A stretch of DNA of 64,000 nucleotides from Cyanobacteria bacterium SZAS-4 (GTDB lineage Bacteria > Cyanobacteriota > Vampirovibrionia > Obscuribacterales > Obscuribacteraceae), in assembly GCA_018266255.1 (NCBI GenBank), contig JAFEAT010000010.1, forward strand, positions 62,001 to 126,000, given 5' to 3'. The notes under the pieces were generated by a model. It did not search any database. It worked only from the letters and a program-made list of their open reading frames with translations, and was not told where the DNA came from. The translations under genes and the position numbers were made by a program. Shown piece by piece: positions 36,501 to 44,771 of the stretch; positions within the stretch are counted from its first letter, which is position 1; each line of letters begins with the position of its first letter.

Positions 36501-36580
36501 CAGGCCAAGCCCATCAGAAGCGAGACTGATGTCGCCAAATGTATTCGAGCTGCAGGAAGTGAGATGTGTGCTTTTGCCAC
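33557..36580 (-). CDS. Large exported TPR-repeat protein with Ala/Pro/Ser-rich region
   Basis: A 1007-residue protein, the longest in the window. A signal peptide (ATSVSLLMGLACVAQLAPLPVMPSAKA) is followed by a Pro-rich segment, then about nine TPR units at residues 155-500, such as DAYVGLGDISLKNGNKDKAKL and SANSHLGLARAHQLSGDLQSA. Residues 500-890 are low-complexity Ala, Pro, Ser and Thr with a short Gln-rich coiled coil. The last 100 residues form a beta-rich domain (VRLELEGVKPSPLDIKLNVVL). TPRs bind protein partners; the Ala/Pro part may span the wall. The partner is unknown. Confidence 0.85.
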   Translation of the reverse strand: MAKAHISLPAARIHLATSVSLLMGLACVAQLAPLPVMPSAKAADFSRAKKIFVPPTRIPRRFDSESASTESDSYGTSDPGYSTPSSYSPSAGKVSGKYGLVPPPPPMTPTLLPPSLLHMPAQTSASSGSGTAAKPQRWSASVQKTLKRASTSPKVASFIDQAQTKAQALIKEGKLDQAQELLKSYVKSLPRDPALKSEFAKVSVQRAQQLLSDQNIDAAGKMAREALEVQPQNQAAHNVLAQVMKKQGLSAENGTDRLKAARDLMAKGKTAEAEMEFNAANKLKPTADAYVGLGDISLKNGNKDKAKLEYQKALEVEPHSGPALRQMGIIRLGQSDIVGANSDLSRALVVNPNDKVASQNLIDLWQKQVTTNPNSANSHLGLARAHQLSGDLQSAQAEYRKVVEIDPNNANLPAARQSFKLALARQEAHHAVDAAHNLEAAGALQEAHAKVSEAVKLCPGDSSFKLYQAQLSEKLGNHDQAHAGYMGVLKDDPNNSQAAKSLNGLAAAAPAMLLPELTPQVAPSFRNPVSAGQAFNGGVQEAPPAMALEGIPKPTALSSAPQVSSMSGFLTSLRNYSVQQKAQSQQQEDAAHAILKGLTEPAPTATASAAMVAQTPVLASASSNLASVNALLASIGASSSGAGASTTALSAATPKASSPAAAAAPAIAPAAASAAPDSIGALVAQAATSENLANLSAQAKPAFKTRKFLTKNDLNQLAQRAKTKAAATTTTAKPATTASTTAAPNLAEQNKQLQSQLQEAQKQLSAMRGQPTLQPETPTAAPMTSSAMLSSPPVAPQAIPSPAISSPDIATYSQLPSEGAAATAAALSVAPNASNASVQSILQSLPPSLTSSEGFQSALANLPNSAAALQSYAATLPPSTQNALIAALKPPIPTNHPSSSGAVRLELEGVKPSPLDIKLNVVLHNDQKIALSVPSPTTAIINMTGQPQRVVKINFPSKNVPPNGELHGVIKVPGHNLSPSADLYIPDMLPGQGTERDLHLTVPISLK

Positions 36581-36980
36581 GAATTGCCGTCGCCCCGGAG
36601 GGGTTACTGAATTGAAACATTGAAAATCGGCATCGCCTGAGCTATTTTAGTCACAACTAATTTACATTCCAAGGGGTAAATTACGTGTTCCGCCTCAGGT
36701 ATCGGTGGAAGTGGCAAATTCCTTGATATTCTATTAGAAGGCGCTGCAAGCCCTTTTCAGCCCATCGAAACCCGAAAGTTCGATTTACGTTCAGCCATAA
36801 GAATATTAGGTTTATTCCATATTTGTAATCGGTTGCCGAAAATAATGGAATTTCACCTACACTTGGAAACGGTCGATGGGCAGCCTGCTCGGTCTCTAAG
36901 GCTCTTTTGAAAAATTGAGCCTGAGGCAAATTTCTCTTCAATGCAGCCATCGGAATCACAGACGACAAGGACCTGAGCCT
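36581..36980. other. Long 400-base spacer upstream of adhE, no gene supported
   Basis: This spacer separates the divergent TPR gene and adhE. It is AT-richer than its surroundings. GCCTCAGG near 36693 and its reverse complement CCTGAGGC near 36920 are the only pair noted. No Rex-type site (TTGTGAA-N4-TTCACAA) was found. A frame at 36681-36968 on the minus strand has no support. A long adhE leader or two promoters are likely contents. Confidence 0.4.
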
Positions 36981-39599
36981 ATGACATCAACGATTAAAGA
37001 CCAAGACCACGCTCTGCAAGAGCGCGCCAACCACCTTGTGCGTCAAGCCAGGTTAGCTGCGGCGGTCTGGACTCAGTACAGCCAGGAGCAAGTCGACAAC
37101 ATCGTCAAGGCTATGACTGTGGCTGCCATCGAAAATGTGCAAAAGCTTGCCATAGCGGCTCATGAAGAGACTCGCATGGGCATGATAGAAGACAAGATTC
37201 TGAAGAACTTTGTCGCGTCTGAATTTCATTATCACCAGATTAGAGATAAGAAGACCGTCGGCATCATCCGTGAGTTTCCGGAAGAGCATATTGTCGAAGT
37301 GGCAGAACCTGTCGGCGTCATTCTCGCTATTACGCCTGTGACGAATCCAACGTCGACTGTAATCTTCAAAAGTTTGGCGGCTGCTAAAACCAGAAATAGC
37401 GTTATCTTCAGCCCCCACTTGATGGCGGCAGATTGCAGCAACCTGGCGGCAAAAATTGTTTATGAAGCAGCCATCGCGGCTGGCGCACCGAAAGGCTTCA
37501 TCACCTGGGTAGAAAAATCGCCGCGTTTGCGTCGCGAAACAGAGTTGATGATGGTCCATCCAGAAGTCGATTTGATTTTTGCCACAGGCGGCACTCAATT
37601 GGTCAGAGCGGCGGCCAGTTCAGGCAAGCCTGCCTTGGGGGTTGGCTCAGGCAATACGCCTGTTTACATTCACAAGTCAGCATCATACGCCACAACTGCT
37701 ATGGATGTGATCATCTCGAAAACATTCGACAATGGCACGGAATGTCCTTCCGAGCAAACGCTCGTCATCGATGCTGAAATTGCACCGCAATTATTAGCTG
37801 AATTCCAAAGACTGAACTGTCATATCTGTACTGCCGAAGAAGTGAAGAAAGTTGCTGATGCTGTAATCGACCCGCGTACTGGTGGAATGAATTACAAGCT
37901 AGTCGGTCAACCTGCAGACTTGATCGCTGAAAAAGCTGGTATCAAAGTCAACCAGTACACCAAGATTCTTTTATGTCCACTCGAAGGTGATTTGCGTCAC
38001 CACAAACTAGCCGTTGAAAAACTGATGCCCGTGCTTGGGTATGTCATCGTCAACTCCGTAGACGAAGGCATCAACCGCGCTCTCGATATCAATTATGGTG
38101 GCGGCACCGGCCATACTGCCGGTGTGTTCTCGGAAGACGATGATGTCGTAGAACGATTCGCCGACGCCATCAATGCGGGGCGCATCATCGTTAATTCACC
38201 GACTTCGATTGGTGGCTTGGGCGGCGTCTACAACAACTTGAACACGACACTGAGCTTCGGTTGCGGAACGGGTGGTGGCAACATCACGACCGACAACGTG
38301 GGCATCAAAAACTTGCTCAACTACAAGCGTGTTCCTAGACGAAAGAACTATACGCTCACGTTCCAGACGACGAAGAACATCTACATCAATCCGGGCAGTA
38401 TCGATCATCTGCGCAGTTTGAAGACGAAGTCTGCCATTATCATTACTTCTCGATCTGCTGCGCGTCGAGGACACCTCTCGATGGTGATGGAGAGATTGCC
38501 CGCTGATTGCAAAGTCGATGTCTTTAGTGATGTGGGCGTAGAGCCAGATTTCTCGACAGTAGAAAAGGCTGTTGCTGTGATGCGCCAGAGTCCCGTCGAT
38601 ACAGTGATCGCACTGGGCGGTGGATCGGTTCTGGATGCCGCAAAGATTATGCGTCTCTTCTATGACAATCCTGAGCTCAAGCTGCAGGAAGTGGCTGTCA
38701 GCTTCCTCGACTTCAGACACAGAATTTCTGTTTTCCCGCAAGTTGTGCACACTCAGCTCGTCGCCATTCCGACCACGTCTGGCACAGGATCTGAAGTGAC
38801 ACCATTTGCGGTGTTGAAGGACAACAACTCTAAACGCAAGTTGTCTCTAGTTGATGAATGCCTGTTGCCTAACATAGCAATTATCGACGCGAATCTGACT
38901 AAAAGTATGCCGAAAGAGATTACGGTTGATACCGCATTCGATGCCTTGACCCACGCCCTGGAAGCCCTTGCTTCCACCTTCTCGTCTGACTATACCGATG
39001 GTCTGGCTCTGGAAGCCATGCGTTTGATCTTCGAGGCGTTGCCTGAAACATTGAAGAATCCAGGACACATTCTCTGGCGACATAAACTGCACAATGCCGC
39101 TTGTCTGGCAGGTATGGCGATTGGAAATGCTTCAGTGGGAGTCAATCACGCGTTGGCTCACAGTCTTGGCGCATCGTTCGACATACCGCACGGAAAAGCT
39201 AACGGTGTATTTCTGCTTTCTACTCTCGAGTACAACTCGAAAATCCCACGCAAGTTCATGCCTACATCGACGTATCCGCTCTGGGTTGCCGATCAGAAAT
39301 ACGCTCGAGCCGCGCAGTTCCTCGGACTTACCGACGAAGATGCACCAGGCGAGACTCCATCACGCGAGAAAATGTGCGTGCTTCTGAGACGGGCCGTTTA
39401 CGACTTAGCTCGTTTAGCTGGCCAACCACTGGCAGTTGCTGAGTTGGGTATTCCGCAAGATCAGTACGAACAGCGTATGATTGAGCTTGTCACCGGCAGT
39501 TTCGAAGATATGAGTATGCGCACCAATCCTGCGTTGCCGTTGATTCCAGAGGTTGCTGCGCTGTTGGCTAGCGCTTATCCACCAAGACAACGTCCGTAA
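36981..39599 (+). CDS. adhE: Bifunctional aldehyde-alcohol dehydrogenase AdhE
   Basis: An 872-residue fusion of a CoA-dependent acetaldehyde dehydrogenase (residues about 1-440) and an iron-dependent alcohol dehydrogenase (about 450-872). It reduces acetyl-CoA to ethanol with two NADH, or the reverse. Seen: the aldehyde dehydrogenase cysteine in NGTECPSEQ (Cys255), the GGGS and TTSGTGSEVTPFAV motifs, and the iron-binding FDALTHALEA and NHALAHSLGASFDIPHG. ATG at 36981 follows AAGGA nine bases upstream. It indicates fermentation or facultative life. The STAS gene follows after 34 bases. Confidence 0.97.
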   Translation: MTSTIKDQDHALQERANHLVRQARLAAAVWTQYSQEQVDNIVKAMTVAAIENVQKLAIAAHEETRMGMIEDKILKNFVASEFHYHQIRDKKTVGIIREFPEEHIVEVAEPVGVILAITPVTNPTSTVIFKSLAAAKTRNSVIFSPHLMAADCSNLAAKIVYEAAIAAGAPKGFITWVEKSPRLRRETELMMVHPEVDLIFATGGTQLVRAAASSGKPALGVGSGNTPVYIHKSASYATTAMDVIISKTFDNGTECPSEQTLVIDAEIAPQLLAEFQRLNCHICTAEEVKKVADAVIDPRTGGMNYKLVGQPADLIAEKAGIKVNQYTKILLCPLEGDLRHHKLAVEKLMPVLGYVIVNSVDEGINRALDINYGGGTGHTAGVFSEDDDVVERFADAINAGRIIVNSPTSIGGLGGVYNNLNTTLSFGCGTGGGNITTDNVGIKNLLNYKRVPRRKNYTLTFQTTKNIYINPGSIDHLRSLKTKSAIIITSRSAARRGHLSMVMERLPADCKVDVFSDVGVEPDFSTVEKAVAVMRQSPVDTVIALGGGSVLDAAKIMRLFYDNPELKLQEVAVSFLDFRHRISVFPQVVHTQLVAIPTTSGTGSEVTPFAVLKDNNSKRKLSLVDECLLPNIAIIDANLTKSMPKEITVDTAFDALTHALEALASTFSSDYTDGLALEAMRLIFEALPETLKNPGHILWRHKLHNAACLAGMAIGNASVGVNHALAHSLGASFDIPHGKANGVFLLSTLEYNSKIPRKFMPTSTYPLWVADQKYARAAQFLGLTDEDAPGETPSREKMCVLLRRAVYDLARLAGQPLAVAELGIPQDQYEQRMIELVTGSFEDMSMRTNPALPLIPEVAALLASAYPPRQRP

Positions 39600-39633
39600 G
39601 ACGGCGTGAGCATTCGATTACAAGGAGTTTGAT

Positions 39634-39963
39634 ATGAGTGGCGAGAACGCCGACCAAGCAGTTGAACAGAGACGCACTGAAGTGCTGCCTATCGATGGGC
39701 CGCTTGAAAGAGGCATCGATCATATAGATCGCACTTTAGCAACCGGTGTCAATTTGACTTTAGACTTTACCGGCTGCAAGTTTATTTCTGTTGATGGATT
39801 GGAATGGCTGGAAGAACTCCTGCTACGTTCAGACTCGCTGGGCAGCAAAGTTGTCTTCACCAATTTGGTGCCTTCGGTCTACAAAGTTTTCAAAGTCGCG
39901 CACATCGATAGTCTGCTTAGAGCTTGCGGTGCACCAAGCCAACCTACGGAACCATATTGCTAA
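39634..39963 (+). CDS. STAS-domain protein, MlaB/anti-anti-sigma-like
   Basis: A 109-residue single-domain protein. LTLDFTGCKFISVDGLEWLEELL matches the central STAS strand-loop-helix, and KVVFTNLVPSVYKVFKVAHIDSLL the following strand and helix. In SpoIIAA-type proteins the loop serine is phosphorylated; here the loop reads ISVDG. In Mla systems MlaB is a STAS subunit of the ABC transporter. It lies 14 bases before an ABC ATPase and in a run that ends in an MlaC-like gene, so MlaB is favoured. Good ribosome site AAGGAG. Confidence 0.8.
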   Translation: MSGENADQAVEQRRTEVLPIDGPLERGIDHIDRTLATGVNLTLDFTGCKFISVDGLEWLEELLLRSDSLGSKVVFTNLVPSVYKVFKVAHIDSLLRACGAPSQPTEPYC

Positions 39964-39977
39964 GGTAAACCTCGACT

Positions 39978-41024
39978 GTGCCCGCAGAACTCAAGTCGAA
40001 CGTCAGTGAAAATCGACAACCTTCGCTTAAGACGATCAATCTAACTAAAAAATTTGGCGATCGAACTTCGGTTGATTCGCTGAATTTGCATGTGTATCCA
40101 GGCGAGCTTTATGCCTTGCTTGGTGACAATGGCGCCGGTAAAACCACAACCATCAACATGCTCACCACTCTCTTGACGCCGACATCGGGTGAGTTCTTCA
40201 TCTGCGGGCTGAACGGAGTCAAACAGTCCGAGAAGACGAAGGGCGCTTTCGGTATCGTCTCGCAAGACGTATCTATTTACAATGAATTGACTGCCTTCGA
40301 GAATTTGAATTTTATCGCTGACCTCTATCGAATTCCGCGTAAGAAAGCGCAGGAGCGCATAAAAATCTTGCTGGAAGACGCAGGTCTGGCCGATCGCGCC
40401 AACGACCTGGCCGGCAGTTTTTCTGGTGGCATGCAACGCAAGCTGACTATTGCCGGGGCACTTTTGCACGAGCCGAAAGTCTTGTTTATGGATGAACCAA
40501 CGGTCGGTTTAGATCCCGCCTCCAGGCGTCAGATCTGGACTTCTCTCAAAGCTTTGAAGAATCAAGGTGTCGCCATTCTTTTGACTACTCACTATTTGGA
40601 AGAAGCGGAGCTCTTGTCAGATCGAATTGGCATCATTCGACGCGGCTCACTCGTTGCTGAAGGAACAATCGACGACTTACGCCACAAGATTCAGGGTATT
40701 CGTAGCATAGCCATTCGTTTGACTCGTGACGTTGACGAAGAGCGGTTGCAAGCAAAGCTAGAAAAGCTGAAAGCAAAATTTCCAGTGGAAGTGAAGCGCG
40801 ACATTTTGCGTAACACTATTTCCTTCGCCCAGCCACAAGACAGAAAGCTGGTTCGCAGCCTCTATCAGGTGTTGAGCTGGTTGGAAGAAGAGCAAGTGCC
40901 GTTTTCACGATTTGCCACGAGTGAACCGAATCTGGAAGAAGTGTTTTTGGCTGTCGCGGCTACGGCTGAAGATGTTGATGCTGACCGGCTCAATGAAGAG
41001 GAAGTCGGCGAGGAATTTACATAG
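39978..41024 (+). CDS. ABC transporter ATP-binding protein (ABC-2 type export)
   Basis: A 348-residue ATPase. It has Walker A GDNGAGKTTT near residue 50, the Q-loop, the signature SGGMQRKL near 147, Walker B VLFMDEPTVGLDP near 170 and the H-loop TTHY. After residue 230 there is a C-terminal extension of about 110 residues (ERLQAKLEKLKAKFPVEV), as in DrrA/CcmA-like exporters. It starts with GTG at 39978. It should energise the permease encoded 13 bases downstream. Confidence 0.93.
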   Translation: MPAELKSNVSENRQPSLKTINLTKKFGDRTSVDSLNLHVYPGELYALLGDNGAGKTTTINMLTTLLTPTSGEFFICGLNGVKQSEKTKGAFGIVSQDVSIYNELTAFENLNFIADLYRIPRKKAQERIKILLEDAGLADRANDLAGSFSGGMQRKLTIAGALLHEPKVLFMDEPTVGLDPASRRQIWTSLKALKNQGVAILLTTHYLEEAELLSDRIGIIRRGSLVAEGTIDDLRHKIQGIRSIAIRLTRDVDEERLQAKLEKLKAKFPVEVKRDILRNTISFAQPQDRKLVRSLYQVLSWLEEEQVPFSRFATSEPNLEEVFLAVAATAEDVDADRLNEEEVGEEFT

Positions 41025-41037
41025 CGTGATCGAGTAA

Positions 41038-42081
41038 ATGCAGCAAATTTTTGCCATTATCAATAAAGACATTTTGCAGTGGACACGGCGTCCTCTCTAT
41101 TTCATCTCGAGTATTTTACTGGCCGTGCTTATCATCGCCATAGTCGGCAACACCTTGTCTGGCGCCACCACTATTCCTTTCGGTGTCTATGATCCCGCTG
41201 GCATCAGTGATTTGAAGAAGGGTCTGGACGACACGCATCAGTTTTTGGTCTCAAATTACGACGATTTAGAAAAAGCGAAGCAAGATGTCACGACAGGAAA
41301 AATTGTCGCACTCGCTAATGTCTCTCAAGATCCGCTTGAAGACTCGGTTCAGATCTTGACCGATGGACACAATCCATTTGTCGACAACCAAATTTCCATG
41401 GGACTTTTGAAAGTTCTGACGCAAAAGAACAAGACTTTGAGTATTGCTCTCAAAACATCTGCACTGTTTCCTTTGAATATCACCCTGCGAGACTTTGTCA
41501 CTCCAGGATTGGCTGCCTATCTGTGCTATGTGCTTGCCTCGATGAATCTAGGTTTTTCCTGGATTTATGAGTGGATGGAAAAGACTTATCGGCAAATAAT
41601 CCTCGCGCCAAATGGTCTGCAATCTGCCATCATCGCTAAAAGTTTGACGGTGACGATAGAAGCTGCCGTAGTGCTGTGGATTGCTCTTGGCCTGACTGCT
41701 CCGTTCAGTGGCTTCACGCTTGGTTCGAACTTTGTCGGATTGGTTGCTACGACACTCATTTCCGTCTTTTCTTTTGCCTGTCTTGGTCTGGCTGCAGCGT
41801 GTTTGCTGCGCACCATCCGGGTCTACACCATGACCGTCTCAATCGCCGGTGTGGCGCTCATGTTCGCCAGCGGCATTATTATTCCTATAGAAGCCATGCC
41901 AAAATGGGAACAATTTTGCGCTCTAGCTCTTCCAATGTACTACTCAGCTGATGCCTTTAAAGGCGTGATGCTCGGTACGCCCGCTGATTATTTGAAAGAC
42001 GTGGGTGTTCTTCTTGGATGGGCTTGCGTTGGATTGGTCTTCTCGTCCATACTTTTGTATAAGCGAAAAGCCGCACTGTAA
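41038..42081 (+). CDS. ABC-2 family transporter permease
   Basis: A 347-residue permease. One helix near 20-40 is followed by a soluble loop of about 120 residues (FGVYDPAGISDLKKGLDD, then ILTDGHNPF) on the outside. Five more helices lie between about 155 and 345, with the SLVVTI-type core and the final ABC-2 region (FCALALPMYYSADAFKGVM). This is the ABC-2 fold of drug, lipid and polysaccharide exporters, not the MlaE fold. It is encoded between its ATPase and an MlaC-like protein. Confidence 0.9.
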   Translation: MQQIFAIINKDILQWTRRPLYFISSILLAVLIIAIVGNTLSGATTIPFGVYDPAGISDLKKGLDDTHQFLVSNYDDLEKAKQDVTTGKIVALANVSQDPLEDSVQILTDGHNPFVDNQISMGLLKVLTQKNKTLSIALKTSALFPLNITLRDFVTPGLAAYLCYVLASMNLGFSWIYEWMEKTYRQIILAPNGLQSAIIAKSLTVTIEAAVVLWIALGLTAPFSGFTLGSNFVGLVATTLISVFSFACLGLAAACLLRTIRVYTMTVSIAGVALMFASGIIIPIEAMPKWEQFCALALPMYYSADAFKGVMLGTPADYLKDVGVLLGWACVGLVFSSILLYKRKAAL

Positions 42082-42101
42082 GAGGTAGGAGCTTTTATCG
42101 A

Positions 42102-42719
42102 ATGTTGAACGCAAGTGCTCGACGCGCAGGCATACTGGCAGCTCTCTTTGTTTCCGCAGTCGGTTTTGCCACACCCTGCCTGGCAATTGAACCTGGCTTT
42201 GCTGTTGTGCAAAACATCGTTAATGTCTTTTCTGGCTCTGGTAGCGCTTCTTATTCAAGTGCCGCCAAGTTTATCGACTATGATGCGATGTCTCAGCGCT
42301 CTTTAGGTGCTGGACAGTGGTCGAAGTTGACCGTGAAGCAAAAACGAGACTATACTGCCGCGTTGAGAGTACTGATGGAGCAGCGGTATTATCCGCGATG
42401 GCACCGGATCTTCTCGAAAGCGAAGCTGGAGTACGTCTCGAAATCAGTCTCTGGTGACGATCTGCTTGTTCAAACAAATCTGGTTGTTGGGAAAAAGCGC
42501 GATGCTATGACGTGGCGCTTGAGCGATCGAAACGATAAAGTAATCAGCCTTGCAATCGGTCAGAAAGATCTTTTAGATCGTTTGACGAACCGATTACAAC
42601 CCAAACTCAAGAAGAGTGGATTCCAATCAATGCTGTCTTGGATGCAGGCGCACGCCAAAGGTGAAGAACCCGCAACCCAGACAAGCTCAGCCGAATCGGT
42701 GCTCGGCGAATCTCGGTAG
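42102..42719 (+). CDS. MlaC/Ttg2D-like periplasmic lipid-binding protein
   Basis: A 205-residue exported protein. The signal peptide ends near GFATPCLA. The mature part follows MlaC: FIDYDAMSQRSLGAGQWSKL, then KQKRDYTAALRVLMEQRYY, and a beta region (DLLVQTNLVVGKKRDAMTWRL). MlaC carries phospholipids between the outer and inner membranes. ATG at 42102 follows AGGTAGGAG. It closes the run of four transport genes after adhE. MlaD and MlaE are not seen in the window. Confidence 0.82.
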   Translation: MLNASARRAGILAALFVSAVGFATPCLAIEPGFAVVQNIVNVFSGSGSASYSSAAKFIDYDAMSQRSLGAGQWSKLTVKQKRDYTAALRVLMEQRYYPRWHRIFSKAKLEYVSKSVSGDDLLVQTNLVVGKKRDAMTWRLSDRNDKVISLAIGQKDLLDRLTNRLQPKLKKSGFQSMLSWMQAHAKGEEPATQTSSAESVLGESR

Positions 42720-42850
42720 GGCGCCCGGCTTAGATCACTTCACTGTTGTCTGCTTTAGTCCCGATGTAGTAACATAGGCGTCAATTGCAGTTTCAGCTTG
42801 TGCATCGTTGGTGCGCCAAAAATACTGCCACAGCATGGTTAAGGAGCAAT

Positions 42851-43405
42851 ATGTCAACCACAACTAACAACACAAATGAGTTTGCAGCCGACATCGCGGA
42901 AATCAGACGTCGTGCACGCGAGCACATGGAAGAAGGTCCTGTAACTCAGACGTATAGCTTAGATCGAGAGAAAGTTGTAAAGCTTTTGAACGAGGCTCTT
43001 GCTACAGAACTCGTCTGTGTACTTCGTTACAAACGCCACCACTTCATGGCTCGTGGCATCAATTCAGAGTCTGTCGCAGCAGAGTTTCTCGAACATGCCA
43101 ATGAAGAGCAGGAACACGCAGACCAGATAGCAACGCGTATCACGCAGCTTAACGGTGAGCCTGACATGAACCCAGAAGTTTTGACAAAGCGCAGTCATTC
43201 TCAATATGTAGAGGGAAAAGACCTGGTCGACATGATTAAAGAAGATCTGGTGGCTGAGCGAATCGCTATCGATTCATACAAGCAGATGATTCAATACGTG
43301 GCGGAAAAAGATCCAACCACAAGAAGGATGCTCGAACAAATTCTCGAAAAAGAAGAAGAGCACGCCGACGACATGGCTAATTTGCTCAGCAATCACGCCA
43401 AATAA
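42851..43405 (+). CDS. Ferritin-like/bacterioferritin-type protein
   Basis: A 184-residue four-helix protein. LLNEALATELVCVLRYKRHHFMA with FLEHANEEQEHADQIATRI and DLVAERIAIDSYKQMI with LEKEEEHADDMANLL give the Glu and Glu-x-x-His ligands of a di-iron centre, as in bacterioferritin. It probably stores or detoxifies iron. A conserved haem Met cannot be assigned. ATG at 42851 follows AAGGAG. The frame is open back to 42785 but that part is not family-like. A strong terminator follows. Confidence 0.88.
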   Translation: MSTTTNNTNEFAADIAEIRRRAREHMEEGPVTQTYSLDREKVVKLLNEALATELVCVLRYKRHHFMARGINSESVAAEFLEHANEEQEHADQIATRITQLNGEPDMNPEVLTKRSHSQYVEGKDLVDMIKEDLVAERIAIDSYKQMIQYVAEKDPTTRRMLEQILEKEEEHADDMANLLSNHAK

Positions 43406-43422
43406 TTTGCAATAACAATCGG

Positions 43423-43457
43423 GACCGGCGAGCTTATGCTTGCCGGTCTTATTTTTT
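43423..43457 (+). terminator. Rho-independent terminator after the ferritin-like gene
   Basis: An 11-base stem GACCGGCGAGC / GCTTGCCGGTC (one G-T wobble) with the loop TTAT is followed by TTATTTTTT. It overlaps a possible upstream TTG of the next gene, which argues that the next gene starts at ATG 43474. Confidence 0.92.
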
Positions 43458-43473
43458 GGGCTATTATGTTCGT

Positions 43474-43812
43474 ATGGATACCATCGCACCTAAAGAAAAT
43501 AAACTTACATCCCGCGACAGCGTAGCGGAGCATCTTCGCTTTTATAAGTCGAAGCATCGCACCAAGGGTTGCAAGATTACGCACATGATTGGTATTCCAA
43601 TGATTGCGATAGGCTGGCTGTGCTTGCCTTTCAGCCGTAAAGCATTTCTCCAGCTGCACACGGGTGGTTGGATTTTGCAATTCATCGGTCACTACGTTTT
43701 CGAGCATAATAAGCCGGTAATTCTGGAAGTGCGAGATCCGAAGACGGTCGTGTCGGCTTTGATTTTTACATATGAAGAGTGGCGTCGCCTGTTGGATGGC
43801 GAAGAGCTCTAG
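43474..43812 (+). CDS. DUF962/Mpo1-like membrane protein
   Basis: A 112-residue protein with HLRFYKSKHRTKGCKITHMIGIPM followed by a hydrophobic stretch, then QFIGHYVFEHNKPVI. This His-rich pattern belongs to the DUF962 family, whose yeast member Mpo1 is an iron-dependent dioxygenase that breaks down 2-hydroxy fatty acids. Bacterial members are barely studied. It follows the ferritin-like gene, but a terminator lies between. The reverse strand carries a long open frame here (43393-43881) that I regard as a shadow. Confidence 0.8.
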   Translation: MDTIAPKENKLTSRDSVAEHLRFYKSKHRTKGCKITHMIGIPMIAIGWLCLPFSRKAFLQLHTGGWILQFIGHYVFEHNKPVILEVRDPKTVVSALIFTYEEWRRLLDGEEL

Positions 43813-43877
43813 AACTTTTCCCAACACGAAAAGGAAGAACGCCGAAGCGTTCTTCCAGGAAGCGAGTTCGTTCTCAC

Positions 43878-44669
43878 TCAAACCCGCGAAAGGGTTTTTC
43901 GTTCGGCGGATGCTGATTCGCTATTTTTCATATCTGGGAACAGCTTGCTTCTGTGCTTATAGACGAGCACTGCAGCGATAGGCGTGCCGATGGCTACAGC
44001 AATTGCTGCAACAACGATAGCGAACAAAATGGTGGCAAGCAGAGTTTTCAACTCAGTCAATTCAGTATGAAGCTCTTTCAGTGGTTGTGCTACATTCTGA
44101 AGAGGCTCCTGCAGCTCGTGAAGTGGTTTTTGCAGCTGACGGATAGGAATTTCCAATTGTCCAATTTGCTGTCGCATGCCCGCGATGTCGCCACGAACAC
44201 CGTCCATCTTGCTGCCGACTCGGTCCATGCCTGTGCCGACTTCACCAACTTGTTTGGACATTGTGTTGAGCTGACCCTGCATCGAACCCATGCGGTTGTT
44301 AACGTTATCCATCTTGCTGTGCAGTCCGAGCATGGCTGGCTGTAGGTTTGAGATGGGTCCAGTCAATTTCATAATCTGTTTCTGTAACTCGACTGAGTTT
44401 TTCTCCAGTCGCACCACTGGCGCAAGCGCTCGTTTAATCGGGTGAAAACCTTTAATGGGCTCTTCGTCTGCTGGTCTCTGCAGATCGCTCGACTTTAATG
44501 TTGACTCTTTCGTTTTGTCTGTAGACTCAGCAGCTTTCGAATCCTTGCTAGCAACTACTTGCTTGTCATTTTCGGCTGTTGATTGCTGCGCAAAAGCAGC
44601 TGTTACGCCGATTGAGCTAGCTACTAAGAACGCTGGCAGGAGCGTCTTAAGTGGATGGATGGTTGCCAT
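43878..44669 (-). CDS. Exported coiled-coil protein with C-terminal membrane helix
   Basis: A 263-residue protein. It has a signal-like N-terminus (LLPAFLVASSIGVTAAFA), a charged segment, then a heptad-rich coiled coil at residues about 95-210 (LNTMSKQVGEVGTGMDRVG and ELEPLHE-type repeats IRQLQKPLHELQEPLQ). A hydrophobic segment near 215-240 and a short cytoplasmic basic tail end it. It would span the envelope side and anchor at the membrane. No family is recognised. It precedes nothing on the same strand within 100 bases and is convergent with the DUF962 gene. Confidence 0.72.
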   Translation of the reverse strand: MATIHPLKTLLPAFLVASSIGVTAAFAQQSTAENDKQVVASKDSKAAESTDKTKESTLKSSDLQRPADEEPIKGFHPIKRALAPVVRLEKNSVELQKQIMKLTGPISNLQPAMLGLHSKMDNVNNRMGSMQGQLNTMSKQVGEVGTGMDRVGSKMDGVRGDIAGMRQQIGQLEIPIRQLQKPLHELQEPLQNVAQPLKELHTELTELKTLLATILFAIVVAAIAVAIGTPIAAVLVYKHRSKLFPDMKNSESASAERKTLSRV

Positions 44670-44771
44670 TGTGCGATTACCTCTTCTCTGACCCCCAGAA
44701 TGACGGGAGTGAGTAGATTCGGTTCCTACACGTCTAAGTTTGTTACGAAGGCTCGACTCTTGAGAACCCGG

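Noticed and set aside
36681..36968. Minus-strand 95-residue frame upstream of adhE
   Set aside because: No ribosome site, odd composition; lies in the spacer and over the adhE leader.
36581..36980. Rex or other redox operator for adhE
   Set aside because: No TTGTGAA-N4-TTCACAA-like site found; the GCCTCAGG pair is 230 bases apart and probably chance.
43393..43881. Minus-strand 162-residue frame
   Set aside because: Covers the whole DUF962 gene, the terminator and has no family likeness.
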